Shown: positions 37,458-46,252 of the stretch, piece after piece | Position numbering within the stretch: the first letter of the stretch is position 1 | Layout: every line of letters begins with the position of its first letter | Origin: an uncultured Bacteroides sp. | GTDB lineage: Bacteria > Bacteroidota > Bacteroidia > Bacteroidales > Bacteroidaceae | Assembly (NCBI RefSeq): GCF_910578895.1 | Contig: NZ_CAJTSC010000001.1 | Span: forward strand, 171,116-235,115 | DNA: 64,000 bases | Direction: 5' to 3' | Translations under genes and position numbers: made by a program | The notes under the pieces: model-generated | The model's database searches: none | Told to the model about the DNA's origin: nothing | The model's input: only the letters and a program-made list of their open reading frames with translations

Positions 37458-37524
37458 TTTCAACGAGAGTGCTACTTTCTGCAACATTTGTAGCCCACGC
37501 TTGGCTACGTACGGACTACTTTTG
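37458..37524 (+). promoter_or_regulatory. candidate promoter for GH43-GH31, variant repeats with the same geometry (set G)
   Basis: TACTTTTG (37517-37524) is a -7 box. Exactly 31 bp upstream ends CTGCAAC (37479-37485), with TTTCAAC (37458-37464) 21 bp before it. Spacing equals that of sets A-F, but the sequence departs from ATGTAAC towards a YNCAAC form. A different but related regulator, perhaps the kinase-less one immediately upstream, could read it. Confidence 0.45.
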
Positions 37525-37553
37525 CATCATCATTCAATTTTAAAATTTATATC

Positions 37554-38924
37554 ATGAAAAATGTAAAAGTAGGTATTGCCGGAATATCGCTTCTTATGTC
37601 CGGTTGGCTCACGGCACAGAATACCGACTGTGCAAAAACGGCCTTGAACATGCCCATCATTCAAACCAAGTACACAGCCGACCCGGCTCCTATCGTGTAC
37701 AACGACACGGTCTATCTCTTTACCAGCCACGATGAGGATGACGGCGAGAATTTCCACATGAAAGACTGGTTGCTCTACACCTCTACCGATATGGTGAACT
37801 GGCAGGACCGCGGCGCCGTGGCATCGCTCAAAGACTTCAAATGGTACAAAGGCGAAAACGGCGCCTGGGCGCAACAGGTGGTTCGCCGCAACGGCAAGTG
37901 GTACATGTATTGCCCCATCCACGGCAACGGCATCGGCGTGTTGGTGGCAGACTCTCCTTACGGTCCTTTCAAAGACCCTATAGGCAAACCGTTAGTATGG
38001 CAAAAAGAGCACTGGGATGACATCGACCCCACAGTGTATATCGATGATGACGGGCAGGCATATATGTACTGGGGCAACCCGAACCTCTATTGTGTGAAAC
38101 TGAACGAGGACATGATTTCCTATTCGGGCGAAATCATGCAACTGCCCCCTATCGAAGATTATCAGGAAGGTCCCTGGTTCTATAAACGCAACGGACACTA
38201 CTATTTGGCGTTTGCCTCTACCTGCTGCCCCGAGGGCATCGGTTATGCCATGAGCAAAAAGCCGCTTGGTCCCTGGGAGTACAAAGGGCACATCATGGAC
38301 CACACGCCGCGCACCCGTGGCAATCATCCGGGCATCATCGACTACAAGGGTAAGTCCTACTGCTTCGGTCAGAACTACGACATCTTCCGCCTCGAAACCA
38401 GCCGTCACGCAGAACGCCGTTCGGTTTCAGCAGCCGAAATGGAATACAATGCCGATGGCACCATCCGCGAACTTCCTTATTTCCAGGATTGCAAATTGGA
38501 GCAGATTGAAAGTTTCAACCCCTACCGCAAGGTAGAAGCAGAGACTATGGCATGGGGATACGGATTGAAGACCACTCCAAAAAATCCATGGAGCCATGAC
38601 CGTTGGAACCAGCTGGTTACCGACATTGACGATGGTGAATATCTAATGCTGAAAGGCGTGGACTTCAAAAAGGGCGCCGCCCGCTTTACGGTATCCGCTT
38701 CGTGCCATCTTTATGGAGGCAGCATTGAAATACACATCGGTTCCGAGGATGGAAAATGTATCGGCACTGTCCACATCACCCATACCAAGAGCGAACTGAA
38801 AGAGTTTGAAACCGCCATACAAGGCGTGAAAGGAGTGCACGACCTCTACTTTGTATTCAAAGGCTGTAAACAGCAGAAAAAGAACCTGTTTATGCTGGAT
38901 TGGTGGAAATTCACGGAGAAATGA
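37554..38924 (+). CDS. GH43-CBM6 arabinofuranosidase/xylosidase
   Basis: 456-residue periplasmic enzyme, signal peptide ending SGWLTAQ. The GH43 propeller (about 30-320) has base Asp43 in YTADPAPIV, pKa-setting Asp in DIDPTVYIDDDGQAYMYWG and acid Glu in DYQEGPWFYKRNGHYY. A CBM6 module (about 330-454, YRKVEAETMAWGYG to MLDWWKFTEK) follows. It is closely alike in both domains to the first 460 residues of the 831-residue GH43-CBM6-CE1 protein at 29 kb, but lacks the esterase. The Asp-Asp-Glu triad is complete. It likely removes arabinose from singly or doubly substituted xylose. First of two genes after the kinase-less regulator; 43 bp before GH31. Confidence 0.93.
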   Translation: MKNVKVGIAGISLLMSGWLTAQNTDCAKTALNMPIIQTKYTADPAPIVYNDTVYLFTSHDEDDGENFHMKDWLLYTSTDMVNWQDRGAVASLKDFKWYKGENGAWAQQVVRRNGKWYMYCPIHGNGIGVLVADSPYGPFKDPIGKPLVWQKEHWDDIDPTVYIDDDGQAYMYWGNPNLYCVKLNEDMISYSGEIMQLPPIEDYQEGPWFYKRNGHYYLAFASTCCPEGIGYAMSKKPLGPWEYKGHIMDHTPRTRGNHPGIIDYKGKSYCFGQNYDIFRLETSRHAERRSVSAAEMEYNADGTIRELPYFQDCKLEQIESFNPYRKVEAETMAWGYGLKTTPKNPWSHDRWNQLVTDIDDGEYLMLKGVDFKKGAARFTVSASCHLYGGSIEIHIGSEDGKCIGTVHITHTKSELKEFETAIQGVKGVHDLYFVFKGCKQQKKNLFMLDWWKFTEK

Positions 38925-38967
38925 ACAAAATTCACATAGAATCTAACCAAAAGAAACATTCGTTGAC

Positions 38968-41421
38968 ATGAAAAGAAGTTTTACAATTACAATACTCTTG
39001 TTATGCGCATCTTGGATATACGCGCAGGAGTATCAGAAAACCGCATCGGGCATCAAGGCAACGGTTGCCGGCAAGCAGACGGATATAGAAATCCAATGGT
39101 TTGGCGACAACACCCTCCGCATCCTTAAAACTCCCCAAAACAAGCATGTGGAGAAGAAAAGCCTGTCCGTCATCGCCCAACCTCAAAACCGCAACATAAA
39201 AATAACGGTTCCCGAGAGCCATCTGATTGTCATGAAGAGCCCGTCGCTTGCCGTAACCTTGGATACCCGAAGCGGTATCCTTACTTACGCCAAGCCCGAT
39301 GGCACCACATTGCTGAAAGAGCAAGAGAACCCGAAAGCGTTTACTCCCTTCAACGATGCCGGACGCCCGACCTACACCGTATATCAAGGCTTTGCAACAG
39401 ATAAGGAAGAAGGTCTCTACGGACTCGGACAGCTACAGAACGGACAGATGATGCAACGCAACATGACCAAACACCTGGTTCAGGGAAATTTGGAGGATGT
39501 ATCCCCCTTCTTCCAATCCACCAAAGGTTATGGAGTATTCTGGGATAACTATTCAGGCACCACATACACAGACAATAAGCAGGAGACCTCTTTCCGCTCC
39601 GAAGTGGGCGATTGCATAGACTACTACTTCATGTACGGGGGATCTGCCGACGGAGTCATTGCCGAAGTACGGGCGCTGACGGGCGACGTGCCCATGATGC
39701 CATTGTGGGGCTACGGATTTATGCAGAGCAAAGAGCGCTACAAAAGCCAGGAAGAGACGGTGGGAGTAGTGAAAAAATACCGCGAACTGGGCATTCCGTT
39801 GGACTGCATCATCCAAGACTGGCAATACTGGGGGCATAACTACCTTTGGAACGGCATGGATTTTCAAAATCCGGCATTCAGCCGTCCCAAAGACATGATT
39901 GACGAAGTACACGCCATGAATGCCCGCATGATGATTTCCATCTGGTCGTCATTCGGACCTGCCACCAAACCCTACAGGGCATTGGATAAAGAAGGACTGC
40001 TTTTCGATATGGAGACTTGGCCCCAATCCGGTGTCGACGGATGGCCGCCCAACATGGAATATCCTTCCGGAGTGCGTGTATACGATGCCTACAGCCCGAA
40101 AGCCCGTGACATTTATTGGGACCATCTTAATAAAGGCATCTTCCAACTCGGCATGGACGGCTGGTGGATGGACTCCACGGAACCGGACCACTTCAACCAT
40201 AAGGAAAGTGATTTCGACCGCCAGACCTATCTCGGTTCATACCGTAGTGTGCGCAATGCCTATCCCCTTGTCAGCGTAGGCGGCGTTTCCGACCACCAAC
40301 GTGCTTTGACGCAGGACAAGCGTGTCTTCATCCTCACCCGTTCCGGCTTCTTAGGACAGCAACGTTACGGTTCCAATGTCTGGTCAGGCGACGTACAATC
40401 CTCTTGGGACATGTTCCGCAAGCAGATAACGGCAGGGCTCAACTTTTCACTGACCGGTATGCCTCACTGGAACTCCGACCTCGGCGGTTTCTTTGCCGGC
40501 TCATACAATACCAGTTGGAACGACAACAGCGCCACCCGCAATCCGATGTATCAGGAGTTGTATGTCCGCTGGTTGCAATTCGGTGTATTCTGCCCGATGA
40601 TGCGCAGCCACGGTGCCGATGTTCCCCGCGAATTTTATTGGTACGGCAAGGCAGGCGAACCCGTCTACGATGCTTTGGTCGATGCGGTCAACCTGCGCTA
40701 TGCCCTGCTTCCATACATCTACTCCACTGCCTGGGACGTGACGCACAACCGCTCCACCTTCATGCGCGCGCTCTTCATGGACTTCCTCAACGACAAGCAG
40801 ACATGGGATGTAAACAACGCATACATGTTCGGCAAGGCATTTCTCGTAGCACCGGTGCTTCATGCCCAATACACGCCGGAGGTACGCCAAAAGGATTTAA
40901 AGGAGAACGAAGGCTGGAACCGCGACAACAAAGCCATTGCCGAAGTGCCCGTACTTGCAGACTTCACCCAGTCCAAAAGCATGGAGGTATACCTGCCTGC
41001 CGACACCCGCTGGTATAACTATTGGACAAACGAAGCCGTAGAGGGCGGACAGAAACTCACCGTCTCCACCACCCTCAACCGCATACCTCTGTTTGTGCGT
41101 GCCGGCAGCATCGTTCCATTCGGTCCGCGTGTGCAATATACCGGTGAAAAGAAGTGGGACAATCTGACCCTATGTGTATACCCCGGCGCCAACGGAAGCT
41201 TTACCCTTTATGAGGACGAGGGAGATAATTACAACTATGAGAAAGGTGCCTATACGGAAATCCCGATGAGCTGGAACAATGCCAACCGCACCCTTACAAT
41301 CGGTGCACGGAAAGGAGCATACGACGGCATGCTGCAAAAACGGCAGTTTACCGTAAAGACAGCCGGCGGAAACAGCAAAACCGTAACTTATACAGGGAAG
41401 AAAATAAAGATTAAACTGTAA
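38968..41421 (+). CDS. GH31 alpha-xylosidase-like glycosidase
   Basis: 817-residue GH31 enzyme with signal peptide ending SWIYAQ. The N-terminal beta domain includes a YGLGQLQNGQMMQRN strand. In the barrel the nucleophile is Asp402 in GWWMDSTEPDHF, and the acid/base is Asp504 in MPHWNSDLGGFF. The pattern WWMDSTEPD and the strand PLWGYGFMQSKERYKS are those of bacterial alpha-xylosidases. No PA14 insert is seen. C-terminal beta domains run from about residue 670 (RIPLFVRAGSIVPFGP). It would release alpha-linked xylose, known as a decoration on some cereal xylans, or act on xyloglucan fragments. Second gene of the plus-strand operon; ends at a strong terminator. Confidence 0.92.
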   Translation: MKRSFTITILLLCASWIYAQEYQKTASGIKATVAGKQTDIEIQWFGDNTLRILKTPQNKHVEKKSLSVIAQPQNRNIKITVPESHLIVMKSPSLAVTLDTRSGILTYAKPDGTTLLKEQENPKAFTPFNDAGRPTYTVYQGFATDKEEGLYGLGQLQNGQMMQRNMTKHLVQGNLEDVSPFFQSTKGYGVFWDNYSGTTYTDNKQETSFRSEVGDCIDYYFMYGGSADGVIAEVRALTGDVPMMPLWGYGFMQSKERYKSQEETVGVVKKYRELGIPLDCIIQDWQYWGHNYLWNGMDFQNPAFSRPKDMIDEVHAMNARMMISIWSSFGPATKPYRALDKEGLLFDMETWPQSGVDGWPPNMEYPSGVRVYDAYSPKARDIYWDHLNKGIFQLGMDGWWMDSTEPDHFNHKESDFDRQTYLGSYRSVRNAYPLVSVGGVSDHQRALTQDKRVFILTRSGFLGQQRYGSNVWSGDVQSSWDMFRKQITAGLNFSLTGMPHWNSDLGGFFAGSYNTSWNDNSATRNPMYQELYVRWLQFGVFCPMMRSHGADVPREFYWYGKAGEPVYDALVDAVNLRYALLPYIYSTAWDVTHNRSTFMRALFMDFLNDKQTWDVNNAYMFGKAFLVAPVLHAQYTPEVRQKDLKENEGWNRDNKAIAEVPVLADFTQSKSMEVYLPADTRWYNYWTNEAVEGGQKLTVSTTLNRIPLFVRAGSIVPFGPRVQYTGEKKWDNLTLCVYPGANGSFTLYEDEGDNYNYEKGAYTEIPMSWNNANRTLTIGARKGAYDGMLQKRQFTVKTAGGNSKTVTYTGKKIKIKL

Positions 41422-41439
41422 GTTTGTAACCGTCATACC

Positions 41440-41505
41440 AAAATAAAATCCTCCATCGCCTGTCATTCGAGAAAGCAGAGACAGGATGATGGAGGATTTT
41501 ATTTT
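41440..41505. terminator. strong bidirectional terminator between GH31 and GH43-like genes
   Basis: An 18-bp perfect arm (AAAATAAAATCCTCCATC with GATGGAGGATTTTATTTT) continues inward as CCTGTC with GACAGG. T-rich ends on both strands serve the two convergent genes. Confidence 0.85.
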
Positions 41506-41561
41506 TGATACGTTCCCCATTCCCGACCAGCTGTCAAGAAGGGGGAACGGTATCGCCTCTA

Positions 41562-43643
41562 TTAAAGCGCAGGGGCATCAAACAGCACCCTGTACGTCTT
41601 GACCACGCCCTTATGGTCAAACTTTACGACAGCCATCCGTGACTCCGCAGTGGCCTGGGTAACGGAGATTTTCACATGCTTATCCGTAGCCGATGCCGAT
41701 ACGGCAGGAAATCCGGCGCTTCCCGCAGGCAATCTATAGACCGTTTCGTACAAGTCGTAACCAAGAATACCGTTGCTTTCGGTAGAGCGTACGGGAGTTG
41801 CCGGCACTTCAATCGCTTTACCATCCACCATTATATTGACTTTCGGCACTACAGGAGAGCTAAGTTTCTTCTTTTTCGAACTGAATCCCAAACCCATCAA
41901 ATCAAAAAGTCCTTCATTGCCCTCACCCTCTGCCACAAGATATATCGCATGTTTCTTGTCCAGATGGTCGACGAACTTGGCTACATCAATCGTAAACTGC
42001 TTGGTTTCCTGTGCCGAATTGGCGGGGACTACTATCTCACCTATCTTAGTACCCTTCCAAGCATCATTATCCCACGGACCGTCCAACCATACATTTACCT
42101 TGAACGCCTTCCGGGTCTTCGGCGTAAGGAAAAGACTGAAAGCCGTTTTATTCCCCTTTTGCGTTCCCTTGAAAGCTTTCAATCCCAACTTATCCTTATC
42201 CAGACCGCCGAAACCGAAATATTTATAACCGATGATGTTGCCATTCCTTACATCGGAAACAGGGGCATGATTGTCCCAAATATCCCACGAGTCTTGCTGC
42301 ATGCGTATATCGGAAAGATAGCAAGCAAATCCCGCCGAATAATATTGATAAGGATCGAGCCCGAATATATGAAAACCTTCCGAAGTGACTTCCGCCCCCT
42401 TGTATTCATTTCCCTGCTTATCCCTTGCAGTCCAGATACCATCTTCCGCATAGGGGTCGTAAGCCCTGATAGATACCTTTCCACCTTCCGAAACCGGCTT
42501 CTCGTCGCACTCCACATGAATAGGGGCTACCATTGCCTGCCGTGCGTTGCCGAATCCGCGGGGCGGACGATGATAAAACACGTACCACTGTCCGTTAATC
42601 AGTTCTATGCTCCCATGGGTGTTGTGTCCTGCATTGGTGGTTTGCAGACGGGTACCGTCCTGATTCAACACCGGTGCCCGCGAATCGACCAGAACACCGC
42701 CGCTTTTCCACGGTCCCAGCGGAGAGTCACCATAAGCATAGCGCAAAGTGGAATTGGAGCTGTCCAACCCGTAATCGGGACCCGAATGCCCGCTATAGAT
42801 AGTCACATATTTATTTCCAATCTTACGGATGGACGAAGCCTCAAAGAAGTTAAACGCCTCAAGGTCTTCTCCGGGATAGATACAGGGATAAGAGATATTC
42901 TTCGAAGCATGATTGTTTCCCCTGCGAATGCCGGCAGGCATAAAATAAGGGATGACTTCCGTTCCCGGGCGCACGGAATACATGGTGCGCTGGTCCAGCT
43001 GAGCAGCCAACGAACGCTGGAAGCCCCAATATCCGTAGGCTCTGAATCCGATTTCATAGTCAGGGTCGGCAGGGTCTGTCACATATTCGATATAGACAGA
43101 AGGGTCGAAACCCATGATGCTTCCCGGCAAGGTCTTTGTTCCGTCGGCAGTCAGATTGACGGGAGTGAAAGGCCCGTCCGGGCGGTCTCCTTTGGCAACC
43201 ATCGCTTCCCTGTTTCTGCCACGGCTATGAGGATACAGATAGTATTCTTTCTTGCCATCTTTCCGTTTTACCTCAACAAGGTCGGGAGCGAACATGATAT
43301 CCCACTTGCCATCTACCTGCCAAGTAAAAATGGCTCCTTCGTCACGCCATTCGGACAAGTTTTCCACAGGCGCCGACCACATCCTTATGTCGGCTCCGCA
43401 ATAACTGCCAAAACGGACATCGTGCGAACCGATGATATATGCACGATACTTCCCCGGATTATCCGGGTCTTCAAACACACGCGGTTCTCCGTCCGGCAGA
43501 TGTTCCCACAAAGGCAAATACGGATTGCCTCCATGATAGCTAAAACCGGGAGCGCCTGCTCCGTCCGAAACAACCGTAGCTCTTGTCACGGCAAACACCG
43601 AAGCGACAAAAGACAAAAATAAAAACAACAGATTTCTTTTCAT
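41562..43643 (-). CDS. large GH43-like enzyme with two C-terminal beta modules
   Basis: 693-residue secreted protein (signal peptide cleaved near VTRAT). The first 420 residues look like a five-bladed GH43-type propeller: EPRVFEDPDNPGKYRAYI near the base Asp, MGFDPSVYIEYV for the second Asp, and FFEASSIRKIGNKYVTIYSGH for the acid Glu, followed by AGHNTHGSIELINGQWYVFYHRPP. It is longer than typical members and has inserts such as DQRTMYSVRPGTEVIPYFMPAGIRRGNNH (core MYSVRPGTEV). Residues about 430-590 form a CBM6-like sandwich (FHIFGLDPYQYYSAGFACYLSD region), and the last 80 an Ig-like domain. It is transcribed alone behind promoter set D. Exact GH43 subfamily and substrate are unknown to me; xylan side-chain removal is inferred from co-regulation. 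Confidence 0.8.
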   Translation of the reverse strand: MKRNLLFLFLSFVASVFAVTRATVVSDGAGAPGFSYHGGNPYLPLWEHLPDGEPRVFEDPDNPGKYRAYIIGSHDVRFGSYCGADIRMWSAPVENLSEWRDEGAIFTWQVDGKWDIMFAPDLVEVKRKDGKKEYYLYPHSRGRNREAMVAKGDRPDGPFTPVNLTADGTKTLPGSIMGFDPSVYIEYVTDPADPDYEIGFRAYGYWGFQRSLAAQLDQRTMYSVRPGTEVIPYFMPAGIRRGNNHASKNISYPCIYPGEDLEAFNFFEASSIRKIGNKYVTIYSGHSGPDYGLDSSNSTLRYAYGDSPLGPWKSGGVLVDSRAPVLNQDGTRLQTTNAGHNTHGSIELINGQWYVFYHRPPRGFGNARQAMVAPIHVECDEKPVSEGGKVSIRAYDPYAEDGIWTARDKQGNEYKGAEVTSEGFHIFGLDPYQYYSAGFACYLSDIRMQQDSWDIWDNHAPVSDVRNGNIIGYKYFGFGGLDKDKLGLKAFKGTQKGNKTAFSLFLTPKTRKAFKVNVWLDGPWDNDAWKGTKIGEIVVPANSAQETKQFTIDVAKFVDHLDKKHAIYLVAEGEGNEGLFDLMGLGFSSKKKKLSSPVVPKVNIMVDGKAIEVPATPVRSTESNGILGYDLYETVYRLPAGSAGFPAVSASATDKHVKISVTQATAESRMAVVKFDHKGVVKTYRVLFDAPAL

Positions 43644-43678
43644 TACTAAACCAATATTTATGTGTCAATGTTACAGTA

Positions 43679-43745
43679 CAAATATACCCCATTCCACCCC
43701 ATCGGTTTAATAACCGTGTTACATGTTTATTTCCTACCGTTACAT
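43679..43745 (-). promoter_or_regulatory. regulated promoter, GH43-like gene (repeat set D)
   Basis: On the minus strand two perfect ATGTAAC copies (43739-43745 and 43718-43724) are 21 bp apart. Exactly 31 bp after the second comes TATATTTG (43679-43686), a full TAnnTTTG -7 box. The leader is about 30 nt. Confidence 0.8.
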
Positions 43746-43858
43746 TTTCCCTTTTATCCCGAGCAATATCCTGTTTTTCCGCAAATACTCCCTTTCACGA
43801 CATCAGTCGGACTCATACCTACGATAAAGTCATACTAAATGGCTTTCATTATATGATG

Positions 43859-43891
43859 AAAAGGCTTTTAATATAAAATTAAAAGCCTTTT
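43859..43891. terminator. terminator downstream of GH5
   Basis: A perfect 14-bp arm, AAAAGGCTTTTAAT with ATTAAAAGCCTTTT, closes a five-base loop. It lies 60 bp after the GH5 stop on the minus strand and upstream of promoter set D, so it insulates the GH43-like gene. Confidence 0.75.
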
Positions 43892-43952
43892 AACTCAAAT
43901 ACGGTCCTAATCATCCCGGCGTGCTTTTAGAGACATGCCGTTTTGCCACGGA

Positions 43953-45938
43953 TTACTTCAGGTCTATCTTATCTATTACAATCGGTTTACCGCCCGTCGA
44001 CCAGAAACCTACTATGTATAAATGCGAGGGATCGATCTTGGCTCCCTGTTCGTCTTTCATGTTCTGCAAATCCACAACCACTTTGCGCGAAGAACCGAAA
44101 TCGTAGGCGGCAGGTTTCGACCAATAATTATTCTTGTCGAAAAGGCGGAAAGAGACACCGCTTGTGTTTTCATTGCCCAGCTCCACGGTGATGGTCCGGT
44201 AAGCGGAAAGATTCAGTCCGGCAGCAAACTGCCAACCTCCAAAACCGTATTTTCCGGTTATCAGCGTACGGGTGGCTTCATCGAAACTGCCTTTTTCCCA
44301 AATGGAGGGGTCGAACGATTCTTCCGTCAAGGTAAAAGGATGGATTACCGTCACATCCAGTGCCAGCTTCGTTTCAACTCCTGTAGCGGGATGCCGATAG
44401 CTGATTGTGACAACCGCATTTCCGGGAACTGCGCCGGTCAGTTTGCCGTCGTGCCCTACAACCACCACGTCCGGATTGGAACTTGTGATTTCCACATCCG
44501 CCGTCACCATACGTACAGAACCGTCCGAATAGACCGCCCGCAGTTTAAGGTAGTTTACTCCGCCCATAGGCAGGTCCAACGTGTTGCCTTCCTGTCCCAT
44601 CAGTTCCAATCTTTCAAGCGTACCGTTCACCGTCACGCCTTCGGCATACTCCTTGAACCAATGATACATTGCCCACGGACATGCTTCGGGATCGTTCAGG
44701 AAAGTGTAATTGCCGGGCGTGCCCGGCACGTCTTCGAAGGCTGCCAACTCGTGCGACCTCGTAGTAAAGAAGAGCCAGGAAACATTGCCCGAACTGTCGG
44801 CTATGTATTTGAAGTTGGCACCGAAGCCCTTGCCACCTGCCTCACCTGTTATGCTTTTGCCCCAAGTGGCATCATACTTTTTCGGAGCCCAGTCTATTTC
44901 GGTCACCATGATAGGTGCGAAAGCGGCTACCGGTCCTACTTGGGCATCCCAGCCGCGCCGGAAACTTTCATAACCTCCGCCAGTAGACGAACCTATGCCC
45001 TCACCACTGTCTTCTTCCGCATCGCTACCATACCAGCCCGGATAGCAATGGACGGCAAAACCGATATTCTCACCCTCAATGCGGTGAGTGGCATAGCCGG
45101 CATAAGAGGACTGGTAGGAAAGCCCCGGCACCCAGACAATGTTACGGCAGTTGGCACGTATCTTATCCACTATGGCCTGAAAATAGAGTTTCAGGTTATA
45201 GAAATGACCGTCACCGGTGCTGCCGTATGTGCCGTCCGTGCCTTTTATCCTGACCGGCTCATTGGCAAGTTCGAACATGATATCCGTATTATTCTTCAGT
45301 TTAGGATGTTGCGAAACAATGTCCCACACTTTGAGCAGGAACTGCTGGTAGGAGTCGCCCAGTTCAATGCCTTGATACGGTTCATCGTTCGGACATACTC
45401 CGGGCGGACGCATCACAACGTACATTCCCTTGGAAATAAAGTATTCCGCCATCGGCACGAACAGTTCGTCGAGATACTTCCGAAAACGAGTTTCGGAGAA
45501 CCGTTCATGTCCTTCATACCGCACGGACTGCATGGCAGGGTCATCGCTCCAATACGGGTCGAGGTGCATACGCACGAAATTGAACTTCCACCCCGCCGCC
45601 ACAATTCCGTCTACCATGCGCTTGTTGTAACTGAGACATGCCTGCACGTCATAATTACCCCAGGCATTGTTATTGAAGAAAGGGCTGTAAGTCTGCGTAA
45701 ATCCATGAAGATTGACAATCTCTCCCTTTTCATTTTTAAGGTAACGCCCTGATACGTTCAGAACCGGCAATTTGGCTTCGACAGAAGGCTCGGGTTCCGG
45801 GTCAGGATTCGGTTCAACAGGTTGTTCCGGTTCCTGCTTTTCCGGCTGCTCAGGAATAGTCTCGTCCGAGCAAGCCGCAAAAGACACTCCTAAGAGCAGT
45901 GTCAATAAATAAATTATTTTTCTCATATTGTTCTTCAT
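43953..45938 (-). CDS. GH5 surface endo-xylanase lipoprotein with Big_2-type domain
   Basis: 661-residue lipoprotein. The chosen start gives MKNNMRKIIYLLTLLLGVSFAAC with a lipobox at Cys23; an upstream Met adds ten polar residues. A Pro/Glu-rich tether (PEQPEKQEPEQPVEPNPDPE) holds the enzyme off the membrane. The GH5 barrel (about 60-440) has NLHGFTQTYSPFFNN, acid/base Glu in MFELANEP and nucleophile Glu in VTEIDWAP. A bacterial Ig-like Big_2 segment (about 455-540; VEITSSNPDVVVVGHDGKLTGAVPG core SSNPDVVVVG) and a C-terminal carbohydrate-binding-like sandwich (FGGWQFAAGLNLSAYRTITVEL core GGWQFAAGLNLSAYR) follow. GH5 subfamily 21 xylanase is my best guess from context; other GH5 activities are possible. 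Probably its own transcript. Confidence 0.88.
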   Translation of the reverse strand: MKNNMRKIIYLLTLLLGVSFAACSDETIPEQPEKQEPEQPVEPNPDPEPEPSVEAKLPVLNVSGRYLKNEKGEIVNLHGFTQTYSPFFNNNAWGNYDVQACLSYNKRMVDGIVAAGWKFNFVRMHLDPYWSDDPAMQSVRYEGHERFSETRFRKYLDELFVPMAEYFISKGMYVVMRPPGVCPNDEPYQGIELGDSYQQFLLKVWDIVSQHPKLKNNTDIMFELANEPVRIKGTDGTYGSTGDGHFYNLKLYFQAIVDKIRANCRNIVWVPGLSYQSSYAGYATHRIEGENIGFAVHCYPGWYGSDAEEDSGEGIGSSTGGGYESFRRGWDAQVGPVAAFAPIMVTEIDWAPKKYDATWGKSITGEAGGKGFGANFKYIADSSGNVSWLFFTTRSHELAAFEDVPGTPGNYTFLNDPEACPWAMYHWFKEYAEGVTVNGTLERLELMGQEGNTLDLPMGGVNYLKLRAVYSDGSVRMVTADVEITSSNPDVVVVGHDGKLTGAVPGNAVVTISYRHPATGVETKLALDVTVIHPFTLTEESFDPSIWEKGSFDEATRTLITGKYGFGGWQFAAGLNLSAYRTITVELGNENTSGVSFRLFDKNNYWSKPAAYDFGSSRKVVVDLQNMKDEQGAKIDPSHLYIVGFWSTGGKPIVIDKIDLK

Positions 45939-46252
45939 TGTTTTAAGGACTTGAAAGTTGTAAGCCAAAGCAAAAGAGTGATAACAATCTACATTCTTTA
46001 CAAATAATACAAACGAAGGATACAGTCGTATATCGAACTTAATTCAGTCGTATACTGAATACCATTCACTCGTATACTGAATAGGGTTCAGTCGTATACT
46101 GAATGCAGCATATCCTATAAGCATTGATATTCATGATATTACGAAGCACCCTCATCCTTTTGATAAATTACAACAAATATTCCAAATTACACCATTATCT
46201 GCTGACGTTACATACTAAATGGAAAGCCCCAACAGACCTGTTTATTATAATA
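45939..46252. other. 314-bp intergenic region
   Basis: Between the GH5 gene and the orphan lipoprotein. It holds the palindromic array at 46023-46110 and otherwise AT-rich sequence with no supportable gene. No ATGTAAC-type repeat set with a -7 box at 31 bp is present before GH5. Confidence 0.5.
46023..46110. repeat. 22-bp palindromic tandem array (CAGTCGTATACTGAAT type), four units
   Basis: Units start at 46023, 46045, 46067 and 46089, exactly 22 bp apart. The best unit is the hairpin ATTCAGT, CGTAT, ACTGAAT. Spacers between palindromes (ACCA, AGGG) are 4 bp and vary. The first unit is degenerate (TATATCGAAC), and the third has CACTCG for CAGTCG. Same 18 plus 4 layout as the TTGCCAA array at 5.65 kb. 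Confidence 0.75.
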
